Below, piece by piece: positions 24,533 to 32,964 of a stretch of DNA of 53,262 nucleotides. Origin of the DNA: Oscillospiraceae bacterium. Its GTDB lineage: Bacteria; Bacillota; Clostridia; Oscillospirales; Oscillospiraceae. The notes under the pieces are model-generated. The model had not been told where the DNA came from. It was given only the letters and a program-made list of their open reading frames with translations, and searched no databases. Made by a program: the position numbers and the translations under genes. Position 1 is the first letter of the stretch. Each line of letters opens with the position of its first letter. The stretch lies in assembly GCA_016295615.1 (NCBI GenBank), contig JAEDKW010000001.1, positions 1 to 53,262 of the forward strand. The letters run 5' to 3'.

Positions 24533-25434
24533 ACGGTATCCTCTAATCTCTTGTTTTTTTGTAGCTGATCGGTGCGAACCGGCTTGTGGTAGCTTCCGTC
24601 CAGTACGGCTTTTCCGATGCCGTAAAAGCTTTCGTAAAAAATGCTGTCCAATATCGGCGTCCAAACGCCGTAATCCCAAAGAGCATAAGCACTTGCCATC
24701 TGCTTGATCGACTGGTCAAGCGTTTGAGCAAGCAGAGTCTTGGTCTGCCCGTCCAGCCTGTCAGCCGACAAATGGTAACGATAGCGCAAAGGATTGTACC
24801 TTCCCTCCCGCGCATCCTCGGTGAAATCGTCCGCCGCGTCGATCAGGTAGATCCAGCGGCCGAGATGGTAGAAGATCTGATGGAGAATGCGCCGGCGAAC
24901 CGGAGACTCCACACACTGCGCAATGTCCGCCATCAGCGCGGCAAACGGCTCCGCCGCCTCGTCGAGCGAGGCGCAGCACGCTTTTTCCCGTTCGCTCAGA
25001 TCGTGCAGATGGCGCTGCACAGCCTCGTCAAACTCCGGCGCCAGCTTTCTTGCCTTTTGATAGGCGCGCCGGTACAGCAGTCCCGCCAGACGGTACTTCA
25101 GACCTTTCCAGAAGCCGTGGTCGGCAATATGGTCCCGGAGCTGCCACCAGAAAAGAATGACGCTGCGGTCCGCCGCCAGGTCGAGCGCCTGCCCGGAGCG
25201 CATCGCGCAGCGCGCCTTGCAGGGATGCACCATGCAGCGGCAGCGCTCACAGTCCGGCGCGTCCGGCTGCGAAAGAAGGATCGCCAGAAAGGTGAAATCA
25301 TAGTTGAGGAGAAAGCGGGCGGAAAACCCGTATCGCCTTGCGAGCGTGTGGCACAGACCGCAGTAGACGGATCGGAATCGTTCGATCTCCTCCTCGCTGA
25401 GCCTGTCCAAAGAAGGGCGGATATAACCAAACAT
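24529..25434 (-). CDS. DUF5685-family protein
   Basis: 301 aa, mostly alpha-helical by composition. Seen: YCGLCHTLARRYG (Cys25, Cys28), a Cys cluster CERCRCMVHPCKARC (62-76), then two Asp-rich motifs: DHIAD (101-105) in a helix after FWWQLR, and DAADDFTED (199-207) followed by AREGRYNP. The second closely resembles the second Asp-rich motif of squalene/phytoene synthases. Function is unknown. The Cys residues suggest metal or Fe-S binding (inference). It is translationally coupled to the J-domain protein and lies 13 bases after rseC. Confidence 0.8.
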   Translation of the reverse strand: MFGYIRPSLDRLSEEEIERFRSVYCGLCHTLARRYGFSARFLLNYDFTFLAILLSQPDAPDCERCRCMVHPCKARCAMRSGQALDLAADRSVILFWWQLRDHIADHGFWKGLKYRLAGLLYRRAYQKARKLAPEFDEAVQRHLHDLSEREKACCASLDEAAEPFAALMADIAQCVESPVRRRILHQIFYHLGRWIYLIDAADDFTEDAREGRYNPLRYRYHLSADRLDGQTKTLLAQTLDQSIKQMASAYALWDYGVWTPILDSIFYESFYGIGKAVLDGSYHKPVRTDQLQKNKRLEDTV

Positions 25435-25447
25435 GCCGCTTTTCCCC

Positions 25448-25855
25448 TCAGAACAGCCGCACGATGGTAAACTGCATCCCGCCTGTCCGTTTCACGTGGC
25501 GGTCATAGGAAACGGCGGGCAGTACGCCGATGCAGAATGCGGCAATGGCGATCAGATAGCGCAGAGCCTCGCTGTGGATCCCACCCGTGCAGAAATAACC
25601 CAACAGAAACAGCGCAAACGGCAGGATATAGACGATCAGCATGATGTGGAGAAGCTTTTTGGAGCTGCTCTCCACCACGACCTTCTGACCGGCTTGGGCA
25701 TGGATGGGATTCTGCGCCGTGGCATAGACCGCTGTTCCTGTCACGCCGCAGCCTGCGCACTCCTCACAGTCGTGTCCGCAGGCGGATTTGCGCGGAACGG
25801 ATATTTCCGCCGTGCCGTTTTGGAACACTCTTTCTACAGTAGCGATTTGTGTCAT
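25448..25855 (-). CDS. RseC/MucC-family (SoxR-reducing) membrane protein
   Basis: 135 aa. Seen: an N-terminal soluble part with four closely spaced Cys (CGHDCEECAGCG), then two membrane helices (about 70-90 and 98-116), the RseC/MucC order. Known: E. coli RseC is linked to sigma-E control and to the Rsx SoxR-reducing/Rnf electron-transfer complex. In clostridia its partner may be Rnf (inference). No rnf gene is in the window. It sits between cdaR and the DUF5685 gene. Confidence 0.85.
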   Translation of the reverse strand: MTQIATVERVFQNGTAEISVPRKSACGHDCEECAGCGVTGTAVYATAQNPIHAQAGQKVVVESSSKKLLHIMLIVYILPFALFLLGYFCTGGIHSEALRYLIAIAAFCIGVLPAVSYDRHVKRTGGMQFTIVRLF

Positions 25856-25869
25856 TGCGTCTCCTTCTG

Positions 25870-27102
25870 TTATCCGTTTTCGCCGCCGATATGAACGGTC
25901 ACCTCATAGGTCCCGACCGCGCCGATATCGTATTTGTCGACCTGAATGCGCGCGGGGACCGTATAGCTTCCGCTGGCATCGGCAATATCGGTCAGGTCGG
26001 CAACCACATGAACATCCTGAGCGGTAACCTTCGCGATCTCCTCCGGGGTGCCGCGCAGCGTGACGGGCAAGGTGGAAGTAACGATGGAAACAGACCGGCT
26101 CGCGTCGAAATTTTCGTAGCTGAAAAGAGTTGCCTCAATTTCGAGCGTCTGGAAGCTTTGCGAGGATATCTCAAAAGAGGCGCTCGTGATGCCGCTGAGA
26201 TTGTTGATGCCGTCGGGAAGCACGACATCATAGGTGAAGCGTTCGCTTTCAGAGAGCGTCGAAAGCTCAAGCGTATCAAGTACGATTTCATTGATTGCAT
26301 TGACCGCGGCCGCGTCGCCGGAAAGAGTGACGGTCGACGGATCGATCTTGTAATCAAAGCTTGCAAGGCGCACGCCGGGAGATTCCACAAAGTGAACGAC
26401 CAGCGGAACCTCCTTGACCGTCATCACCGGCATGGTGACCTGGATCTGATCGCTGACAGGATGAATATTGGGGTTGTTGATCACCTGATCGTTGAAATCG
26501 TAGAGCTCATAGTCGAGCAGCTCCACGATCGTTGAAGTCGCATGGGAAATGTTGAGCGTTACCTGCGCGTAATTGACCTGCATGATGTCGACCTGCTGTC
26601 CTCGAACTTCCAGCATATCCGGCAGTATTTGGAGCGTGCCGGCAATATAGTTCTCCGCCACGCTGCCGACGACCTTGCAGCGGACTTCAACTTCCTTGCG
26701 GCTCAGCTCGCCGATCTCCACGGAGACCGTGCGCACAGACGGCGAATCGACCGTGACATCACGGGCGGCGATGTTGCTTGGATAGAGGATCGTATAACCA
26801 AGCGACTGCTTGCCCGGAGTCGAAATGGAGGAAAGGTCTGCCACGATCCGGATCTTGTTCGTATCGAACCGGAACATGATATTGCGCGGGACCTGAAGCT
26901 TCAGGTCGACCGTAGTGTTTTCCGAATTGAGGAGCATCAGACCGCGGTCGGCAAGGGTCGTATCTTCGTTGAGGAATTCCACAGGGATCTCATCGACGGA
27001 GATCGTGACGACTACCGAATTGTTAACATAGAACCAGACAAAAGCGGAGATCAGGATCGAGACAACGATATAAAAAATTCTGCGGTCCTTATTTTGTCCC
27101 AT
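25870..27102 (-). CDS. cdaR: YbbR-domain protein, CdaA regulator
   Basis: An extracytoplasmic regulator of the diadenylate cyclase CdaA (410 aa). Seen: one N-terminal membrane anchor (about 8-27, FYIVVSILISAFVWFYV), followed by several YbbR beta-repeats to the end (for example YAQVTLNISHATSTIVE and YTVPARIQVDKYDIG). ATG 27102 has GGAG ten bases upstream; the GTG at 27111 overlaps that site. It overlaps the cdaA end by 14 bases. The usual downstream glmM is not present. Confidence 0.92.
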   Translation of the reverse strand: MGQNKDRRIFYIVVSILISAFVWFYVNNSVVVTISVDEIPVEFLNEDTTLADRGLMLLNSENTTVDLKLQVPRNIMFRFDTNKIRIVADLSSISTPGKQSLGYTILYPSNIAARDVTVDSPSVRTVSVEIGELSRKEVEVRCKVVGSVAENYIAGTLQILPDMLEVRGQQVDIMQVNYAQVTLNISHATSTIVELLDYELYDFNDQVINNPNIHPVSDQIQVTMPVMTVKEVPLVVHFVESPGVRLASFDYKIDPSTVTLSGDAAAVNAINEIVLDTLELSTLSESERFTYDVVLPDGINNLSGITSASFEISSQSFQTLEIEATLFSYENFDASRSVSIVTSTLPVTLRGTPEEIAKVTAQDVHVVADLTDIADASGSYTVPARIQVDKYDIGAVGTYEVTVHIGGENG

Positions 27103-27979
27103 CTTCGTCACGCTCCTTTCTTTCCTTATGGAAGCTCGGCAGATGCAGACGGAACTTGCTTTCCGCTTCTTCCTCCTGCTGTGGGATCAGTTCCTTCATC
27201 AGAAGCTTTTCAAGCGTTTCCGGCATCAAATGCCGTTTGAGAAGACCGCCGATCGCTACCGAGATCGCGCCCGTCTCTTCAGAGACGATCACCACGACGG
27301 CGTCGGAATTCTCGCTCATGCCGATGCCTGCACGGTGTCGCATGCCGAGGTCGCGGCTGAGATTGACATTTTTGGAAAGCGGGAGCATGCAGCCTCCAGC
27401 GAGTAGACGCCCTTCGCGTATGATGACGGCGCCATCGTGCATTGCGGCTTTCACGAAGAAAATGTTTTTCAGCAGCTCGCTCGAGACCTGTGCATCCACG
27501 ATCGTGCCGGTGCGGGCGATATGATCAAGCAGCATGTCGCGCTCAAATACGATCAGAACGCCGGTGCGTGATTTCGACATTTCCGTACAGGCGAGCACGG
27601 TCTGAGCGATCGCGCTTTCGATCGCCGTGACCTGCTGAGCTTTGGCAAAGGGATTGAACGAGCGCAGTCTGCTCGAGCCGATCTGCTCAAGCAGGCGTCG
27701 GATCTCCGGCTGAAACAGAACGACCAGAGCCAATACGCCGAGTGAGACGACGTGACTGAGGATGAAATAGATCCCGTTGAGATGGAAGATGTGCGAAAGC
27801 CAAAGCGAGAACAAAAAGATGATGACACCCTTGCCAAGACGCTCTACCTTCGTATCCCCCACGAGCTTCAAAAGCCAGTACAGACCATATGCCATCAGCG
27901 CAATGTCGAGATAGTCCGTCAGCTTGAGCGTCAGTACATATCGCAATGTGCCCTCCAGTATTGTCATCACAATTTCCAT
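27089..27979 (-). CDS. cdaA: Diadenylate cyclase (c-di-AMP synthase)
   Basis: Makes c-di-AMP from two ATP (296 aa), controlling potassium and osmolyte balance and wall homeostasis. Seen: three N-terminal membrane helices (about 12-40, 48-66 and 72-92), a short coiled linker, then the DAC domain with DGA (182-184) and RHR (214-216), both catalytic. The C-terminal tail is charged. Its product CdaR is encoded next. It has its own promoter and heads the long minus-strand run to rsgA. Confidence 0.96.
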   Translation of the reverse strand: MEIVMTILEGTLRYVLTLKLTDYLDIALMAYGLYWLLKLVGDTKVERLGKGVIIFLFSLWLSHIFHLNGIYFILSHVVSLGVLALVVLFQPEIRRLLEQIGSSRLRSFNPFAKAQQVTAIESAIAQTVLACTEMSKSRTGVLIVFERDMLLDHIARTGTIVDAQVSSELLKNIFFVKAAMHDGAVIIREGRLLAGGCMLPLSKNVNLSRDLGMRHRAGIGMSENSDAVVVIVSEETGAISVAIGGLLKRHLMPETLEKLLMKELIPQQEEEAESKFRLHLPSFHKERKERDEDGTK

Positions 27980-28002
27980 GGCCCATTCCCCTTAAGCAAT
28001 AG

Positions 28003-28030
28003 TTAATACTAATTCTAATCTAACTATCAA
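28003..28030 (-). promoter_or_regulatory. Promoter of the cdaA operon
   Basis: Minus strand: -35 TTGATA (28030-28025), 16-base spacer, -10 TATTAA (28008-28003), about 25 bases before the cdaA start. An AT-only spacer and a T8 tract lie directly upstream. Confidence 0.6.
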
Positions 28031-28053
28031 AAAAAAGCAATGGGACGGATGTG

Positions 28054-28079
28054 AATTTTCCGAGAATTCTCGGAAAATT
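28054..28079. repeat. 26-bp perfect palindrome between csd and cdaA
   Basis: The left half AATTTTCCGAGAA (28054-28066) is followed directly by its reverse complement. It begins six bases past the desulfurase stop. On the minus strand a T8 tract follows only 17 bases later, so it is a poor terminator. It could equally be an operator lying about 24 bp upstream of the cdaA -35 box. Confidence 0.6.
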
Positions 28080-28085
28080 TTGCCG

Positions 28086-29204
28086 TCAGCGGGCGATCCG
28101 GCGGAGAGTCCGTGCAAACGCGTCGACCTCTTCGGCGCGGCTGTACGCAGAAAAGCTCAGGCGCACCGTCCCGTCCGGCAGCGTTCCCACCGTGCGGTGT
28201 GCGAACGGCGCGCAATGGAGTCCCGCGCGTACCGCAATACCGTGCCGGGCAAGCGCCTCACTGACGTCAAAGGAGCTTTTTCCCTTCACGCAGAAAGAAA
28301 GGACGCCTGTCTGAAGGGCGGGATCTTTTGCCCGCCAAAACGTGATATCGGGTATTTTTTCCAGATGCCGTACTGTTTTTTTCAGCAGGATCTGCTCGTG
28401 GCGCCGGATCCGGTCTATCCCGGTGCTTTTGATAAACTCCAGTCCCGCGTCCAGCCCTGCGATGCCGGATACGTTGTGCGTGCCTGCTTCGAGCCGGTCC
28501 GGCAGAAAGTCGGGCATCGCCTGCATCAAAGACTCGCTCCCCGTTCCGCCTTCGATCAGCGGTTCGACCTCATGGCTGCACAGCAGCAGCCCTGTCCCCT
28601 GGGGACCGTACAGCCCCTTGTGACCGGGCATGGCAATAAATGCCGCGTCGAGCTGCCGCATATCGAGAGGAAGGATGCCGGCGGACTGGGACGCGTCAAC
28701 GACCAGCGGCACATTCGCCTCGCGGCACAGTGCGGCGATCGCTTCGATCGGCAGAATATAGCCGAAAACATTGGATACATGCGTGCAGATAACGGTCTTC
28801 GCACCGCTTTCAATGGCGCGCGCAAAGCCCCTGACGATTTCCTCCTGATCAAACAGGGGGGCATCGGCTACGACAACCTCCGCGTCAAGCGCATGCAGGG
28901 GCCGCGTTACCGCGTTGTGCTCATAGCCGGAAACAGCCACTCTGCCGCCGGGCTCCACGAGCGTTTTGATCGCAATATTCAGCGCATGCGTTGCGTTCAT
29001 CGTAAATGCGACCTGCTCGGGTGAAGAAAGTCCGAACAGCTCAGACGCCAGTGAGCGGCAGTGAAACAGCATTTCTTCCGCGGCTTCCGCATGCGGATAG
29101 CTCCCCCTGCCGGGGGAGCTCATTGTCTGCATTGCATGAAGCACCGCTTTTCGCACGGTGGGCGGTTTTTGAAACGTGGTCGCGGCGGAGTCGAAATAGA
29201 TCAT
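28086..29204 (-). CDS. Cysteine desulfurase-family aminotransferase (class V)
   Basis: PLP enzyme (372 aa) of the EF2568-like subfamily, predicted to release S or Se from cysteine or selenocysteine. Seen: the N-terminus YFDSAATTFQKPP, THVSNVFGYILP, VDASQSAG (PLP Asp), the Schiff-base Lys in PGHKGLYGPQG, and the C-terminal persulfide Cys in AGLHCAP. It follows a DUF3343 Se/S-carrier-like gene by 31 bases. Known: this subfamily co-occurs with selenium-dependent molybdenum hydroxylase systems, but none of those is in the window. Confidence 0.88.
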   Translation of the reverse strand: MIYFDSAATTFQKPPTVRKAVLHAMQTMSSPGRGSYPHAEAAEEMLFHCRSLASELFGLSSPEQVAFTMNATHALNIAIKTLVEPGGRVAVSGYEHNAVTRPLHALDAEVVVADAPLFDQEEIVRGFARAIESGAKTVICTHVSNVFGYILPIEAIAALCREANVPLVVDASQSAGILPLDMRQLDAAFIAMPGHKGLYGPQGTGLLLCSHEVEPLIEGGTGSESLMQAMPDFLPDRLEAGTHNVSGIAGLDAGLEFIKSTGIDRIRRHEQILLKKTVRHLEKIPDITFWRAKDPALQTGVLSFCVKGKSSFDVSEALARHGIAVRAGLHCAPFAHRTVGTLPDGTVRLSFSAYSRAEEVDAFARTLRRIAR

Positions 29205-29235
29205 GATTATCCCCCATTCTGTGCCGTGCAGTCAG

Positions 29236-29487
29236 CTACACGGCGACCTCTTGCCGCTTGCCGCCTGAAACGAAGAATACCTTAACAGGTCGCTTTCCGC
29301 TCTCTTTAAGCGCATCGAGCGCCTGCAAAAACCGCGTTTGCGAAATTTCCAGACTATATCCGCAGCCGCGCTCTGTCATATCGCTGCCGGCGCGGCGGAC
29401 CTTTGTATAGATGCCGGACTGCTCGAGTACTTTTGCCATCTCCTGCGCATGCGTGATGGATCTGGCAAGAAACAAATAGAAGCTCAT
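29236..29487 (-). CDS. DUF3343 putative Se/S carrier protein
   Basis: 83 aa. Seen: the whole-length match to the DUF3343 pattern, an N-terminal LFLARSITHAQEMAKVLE helix, then MTERGCGYSLEI with the conserved Cys of the family, thought to carry S or Se. The start has AGGAGG seven to nine bases upstream. The next gene is a class V desulfurase, a classic pairing, so a sulfur or selenium relay is likely (inference). Confidence 0.88.
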   Translation of the reverse strand: MSFYLFLARSITHAQEMAKVLEQSGIYTKVRRAGSDMTERGCGYSLEISQTRFLQALDALKESGKRPVKVFFVSGGKRQEVAV

Positions 29488-29554
29488 GGTAGAATCCTCC
29501 TCTGCATTATGATATGAGCCGGTCTTGTTATCGGTTCCGCCGTCGAAAAGCGCA

Positions 29555-29583
29555 GAAAAAGAGCGCCCGTTTGGAGCGCTCTT
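29555..29583 (-). terminator. Terminator after ispF
   Basis: Minus strand: AAGAGCGC (29583-29576), nine-base loop, GCGCTCTT (29566-29559), then TTT. It follows the ispF stop by eleven bases and separates carD-ispD-ispF from the DUF3343 pair. Confidence 0.85.
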
Positions 29584-29594
29584 CGTCTTTTGAT

Positions 29595-30080
29595 TTATCT
29601 GATTTTCTCCAGCAGAGCGACTGCATGCGCCGCCATGCCAAGCTTTTCGCCTGTAAAGCCAAGTCCCTCCTCCGTCGTCGCTTTCACGCTGACCTGAGCG
29701 ATGCTGATCCCAAGCGTCTGCGCGATATTGCTCCGCATCTGCTCACGGTACGGCGCGATCTTCGGCGCCTGCGCCAGGAGAGTTGCGTCCAGGTTCACCA
29801 CAGCATAGCCCTCGCTTTTGAGCGCTTTCCCGACGCGGAACAAAAGCGTCATACTGGAGATGCCGCTCAGCTCCCCGGCAGTGTCCGGAAACAGCTGCCC
29901 GATATCCCCCAGCGCCGCTGCGCCAAGCAGAGCGTCCATCACCGCATGCACCAGCACGTCGGCATCGGAGTGACCCAAAAGGCCCTTTTCATAGGGAATC
30001 GTTACACCGCCGAGGATCAGCCGCCGGCCGTCTGAGAGGCGATGCACGTCATACCCGTGTCCGATTCTTAAATTCGTCAT
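29595..30080 (-). CDS. ispF: 2-C-methyl-D-erythritol 2,4-cyclodiphosphate synthase
   Basis: Fifth step of the MEP isoprenoid pathway (161 aa, trimeric Zn enzyme). Seen: GHGYDVHRL with the metal Asp and His, the conserved stretch beginning GHSDADVLVHAVMDALLGA, GDIGQLFPD, and VSVKATTEEGLGF. The start has GGAGGGAG upstream. It lies 93 bases after ispD. A short CGGCG-TTAT-CGCCG hairpin plus T7 in that gap may partly terminate transcription before ispF. Confidence 0.96.
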   Translation of the reverse strand: MTNLRIGHGYDVHRLSDGRRLILGGVTIPYEKGLLGHSDADVLVHAVMDALLGAAALGDIGQLFPDTAGELSGISSMTLLFRVGKALKSEGYAVVNLDATLLAQAPKIAPYREQMRSNIAQTLGISIAQVSVKATTEEGLGFTGEKLGMAAHAVALLEKIR

Positions 30081-30173
30081 GGCGTCTCCCTCCCGGCTGA
30101 AAAAAAGGATCGGCGATAACGCCGTTGCTCACCATGTGAGATGCAGCGTTGCACATGTTTTGAGTAAAAGCGC

Positions 30174-30902
30174 TCACGATCCCCGATGCTCCAAAATCGT
30201 TTCGGCGATGAAAATGTCTATCGGAGTGGTGATCTTGATATTTTCTTCGCTTCCTTCTGTCAAGTAAACTTCCTTGCCAATCCGCTCTACAGCAGAACAA
30301 TCGTCTGTCAACTGCACTCCGGCAGATAGCGCGGACTGCAGCGCCGCCTTCAAAAGTCCCGCGTCAAACACCTGTGGGGTCTGCACGGCAAAAAGCGTGG
30401 CGCGGTCCGGCGTTTCCCGTACGACGCCGTCTTTTGCCACCTTGATCGTGTCGCGGACAGGAATGGCGGGTGCTGCGGCAAAGCAGTCCTCCGCGGCGCG
30501 AACCGTCCGGTCGATCAGCTCCGGCGTGACAAGGGGACGGGCGCCGTCCTGCACGGCAAGCAGCTCGGCGTCCGGATTCGCCTCGAGCGCAGCGCGCAGC
30601 ACGGATTCCTCCCGTGTGCTTCCGCCGATGATGACCTTCACGGGCTTGGTGATCCCGTACACCTTGCAAAGCTCGGCATATGTCAGAAGGTCGCTTTCAC
30701 GCGCTGCAATGACGATCTCGTCGATCCGTTCCGCGCGGTCGATCGCAAGCAGAGTATGGACGATGACCGGCTTTTCGTCAAGCGGCAGCAGCAGCTTATT
30801 CTCGCAGCCCATGCGGGAAGAACGACCGGCGGCAGCGATCAAAGCGGCGCAGTACGGACGACTGCGTTCTGACTTTTTCAGAAACTTGTTCAGAATGCTC
30901 AT
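30174..30902 (-). CDS. ispD: 2-C-methyl-D-erythritol 4-phosphate cytidylyltransferase
   Basis: Third step of the MEP pathway (242 aa): MEP plus CTP gives CDP-methylerythritol. Seen: the nucleotidyltransferase loop AALIAAAGRSSRMG with the Lys in NKLLLPL, VQDGARPLVTP, and TDDCSAVERIG. About 15 extra residues precede the usual N-terminus. The ATG overlaps the carD stop (ATGA). The carD-ispD-ispF order is conserved in Firmicutes. Confidence 0.95.
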   Translation of the reverse strand: MSILNKFLKKSERSRPYCAALIAAAGRSSRMGCENKLLLPLDEKPVIVHTLLAIDRAERIDEIVIAARESDLLTYAELCKVYGITKPVKVIIGGSTREESVLRAALEANPDAELLAVQDGARPLVTPELIDRTVRAAEDCFAAAPAIPVRDTIKVAKDGVVRETPDRATLFAVQTPQVFDAGLLKAALQSALSAGVQLTDDCSAVERIGKEVYLTEGSEENIKITTPIDIFIAETILEHRGS

Positions 30903-31393
30903 GACGAGGTCTCCTTTGTCAGCATGGCGGTATTGATGCGTGCTTCCGCGTCGGAATACGCAACATCCTCAGCTAAAACGATCTCAGAGATCAGGATCTG
31001 CTTTGCATTATGAAGCATTTTGCGTTCCCCGTTGGAAAGACCGCGCTCGCTGTCCCGATGCATCAACGCCTTGATCACACCGGCAACCTCAAACAAATCA
31101 CCGCTTTTCAGCCGCTCCATATTTTCACGGTAGCGGTGGTTCCAGTTGGCAGTCATATCAATTCCGAGGCAAGGGATCTTTTTGATCACAGCCTCGATCG
31201 CCTCAGCATCGGAAATCGGACGGACCCCGATCATCTGCGCATTCGCAGTCGGGATCTTCAGCGTCAAACCGGAAATGGGCATTTTAAATACATAGAACTG
31301 GATCAGATTGCCGCTGACTTTTTCTTCCACAATATCTTCGATCATACCGGCGCCGTGCATCGGATGAACGATTTTATCCCCGATTTGAAACAA
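30899..31393 (-). CDS. carD: CarD-family transcription regulator
   Basis: 165 aa. Seen: an N-terminal RNA-polymerase-interacting Tudor-like domain (FQIGDKIVHPMHGAGMIEDI, about 1-60), then an all-helical DNA-binding domain (about 70-160, with NWNHRYRENMERLKSG). Known: CarD/CdnL binds RNAP beta and stabilises open complexes at rRNA and housekeeping promoters. The start is most likely TTG at 31393, with GGGAGG ten bases upstream and an N-terminus matching the family. The longer frame to 31438 has no site. Confidence 0.9.
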   Translation of the reverse strand: MFQIGDKIVHPMHGAGMIEDIVEEKVSGNLIQFYVFKMPISGLTLKIPTANAQMIGVRPISDAEAIEAVIKKIPCLGIDMTANWNHRYRENMERLKSGDLFEVAGVIKALMHRDSERGLSNGERKMLHNAKQILISEIVLAEDVAYSDAEARINTAMLTKETSS

Positions 31394-31479
31394 TTTATGC
31401 CCACCTCCCTTCTGATAGAATGCATGGACACAATGCAATCATCTAAAATACACACACAAAGGCAATAATAGCCAATTCA

Positions 31480-31508
31480 AGTATAGCGTATTTTCCCCTT
31501 TTTTTCAA
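31480..31508 (-). promoter_or_regulatory. Promoter of carD-ispD-ispF
   Basis: Minus strand: -35 TTGAAA (31508-31503), 17-base spacer, -10 TATACT (31485-31480). Near-consensus sigma-A promoter. The leader to carD is about 80 bases. Confidence 0.8.
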
Positions 31509-31574
31509 GTATTTTTTCTGAAAATCAACTTCTCAAAAAGTCAGAAAAAATTGCTGATTTCCGCTGATTATAAC

Positions 31575-31611
31575 AAAAAAAGGACATTTCCTCTCGGAAA
31601 TGTCCTTTTTT
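31575..31611. terminator. Bidirectional-type terminator after the CoA-transferase gene
   Basis: A7, then GGACATTTC (31582-31590), loop CTCTCG, GAAATGTCC (31597-31605), T6. On the minus strand it ends the CoA-transferase transcript 13 bases after the stop codon. Confidence 0.95.
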
Positions 31612-31623
31612 CTGATAAGCGGT

Positions 31624-32964
31624 TTACTTGTTGCTGCGGCGCCAAATATGCATTTTTTCCGCATCGGAAATCAGCTGTTCGCGGAAATCGGGATGCGCAA
31701 TGGAGATCAGCGCCTCGGCACGCTCCCAGGTCGAAAGTCCCTTCAGGTTGACCATGCCGTATTCGGTAACAATATAGTGCGTGCAGGAGCGCGGGTCGGT
31801 GCAGATGGAGCCGGGGGTAAGCGTGGGAACGATACGGCTCTTTACGCTGCCGTCTTTGCCGGTGACGGTGGAAGACATGCAGATAAAGCTCTTTCCGCCC
31901 TTGGAAAGATACGCGCCCAGCAGGAAATCGAGCTGACCGCCCGTGCCGGAGATGTGTTTGGTACCGGCGGACTCGGCATTGACCTGACCGAAGAGGTCGC
32001 AGTCGATGGCGTTGTTGATGGAAATGAAGTTGTCGATCTGGGAAATGATGTGAACATCATTGGTATAATCGACCGGAGCGCCCATGACGGCAGGGTTGCG
32101 GTCCATATAATCATAGAGCTTTTTGGAGCCGGCGGCAAAGGCGAAGACCTGGCGGCCCTTGTCAATGTTCTTATACCTGCCGGTGATCTTGCCCGCCATG
32201 GCCATGTCAACGAAACCGTCAACATACATTTCGGTGTGAACGGAAAGATCCTTCAGCTCAGACTGCGCGATCATGGAGCCGATGGTGTTGGGCATACCGC
32301 CGATACCGAGCTGGAGGCATGCGCCGTTGGGGATCTGAGGAACCACAAGATTGGCAACGGCACGGTCGACCTCGGTCGGCTCACCGCCGCCGCCAAGCTG
32401 CGCAACGGGAGGATTCTCCCCCTCAACGACCATATCAACGTCTTCGATATTGATCTCGCAGCCGGTAAGACCGCCGATCCAGGGCATATTCTCGTTGACT
32501 TCAACGATGACCGTCTTCGCGCGCTCCAGCATATCGGCAAGGTGGGAAGCTGCAAGCGCGTAGCTGAAATTGCCGTGCTTGTCCATGGGAGTGACCTGGA
32601 TCATGGCGACATCAACGCTGACATTGCCGTCGCGATAAAAGCGCGGAAGCTCGGAGTAACGCATGGGAGAAAAATAGCCCATGCCTTTGCCGATGATCTT
32701 GCGGTCAATGCCGCTGCAGTGCCAGGAATGCCAGGTAAAGTGCTCGCCGGCGTCCTCATCCGCACAGATCGCCGGCATCCACATGGTCACGCCGCCGCGA
32801 ACCTTGACGTCTTTCAGCTCATTTTTACGCCCGGCAAGCGCCTTATCGAGCGTGTACGGATGGTTCGTGCACCAGCCGTAATCGACCCAGTCGCCGGATT
32901 TGACGACCTTGACGGCTTCGGATGCGGAAGTCAGTTTTTTCTGATAAAGAGCTGCAAAATCCAT
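31624..32964 (-). CDS. but: Butyryl-CoA:acetate CoA-transferase (probable)
   Basis: 446-aa family I CoA-transferase (acetyl-CoA hydrolase/transferase fold). Last step of butyrate formation: butyryl-CoA plus acetate gives butyrate plus acetyl-CoA. Seen: KVVKSGDWVDYGW near the N-terminus, as in gut butyrate producers; the presumed catalytic Glu region SVHTEMYVDG; and the CoA-site motifs GTGGQLDF and TEYGMVNLKG. Its closest alternatives, 4-hydroxybutyrate or succinyl-CoA:acetate CoA-transferase, cannot be excluded by eye. The start at 32964 has GGGGGA nine bases upstream; the longer frame to 33024 lies in the leader. It is a single-gene transcript with its own promoter and terminator. Confidence 0.85.
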   Translation of the reverse strand: MDFAALYQKKLTSASEAVKVVKSGDWVDYGWCTNHPYTLDKALAGRKNELKDVKVRGGVTMWMPAICADEDAGEHFTWHSWHCSGIDRKIIGKGMGYFSPMRYSELPRFYRDGNVSVDVAMIQVTPMDKHGNFSYALAASHLADMLERAKTVIVEVNENMPWIGGLTGCEINIEDVDMVVEGENPPVAQLGGGGEPTEVDRAVANLVVPQIPNGACLQLGIGGMPNTIGSMIAQSELKDLSVHTEMYVDGFVDMAMAGKITGRYKNIDKGRQVFAFAAGSKKLYDYMDRNPAVMGAPVDYTNDVHIISQIDNFISINNAIDCDLFGQVNAESAGTKHISGTGGQLDFLLGAYLSKGGKSFICMSSTVTGKDGSVKSRIVPTLTPGSICTDPRSCTHYIVTEYGMVNLKGLSTWERAEALISIAHPDFREQLISDAEKMHIWRRSNK

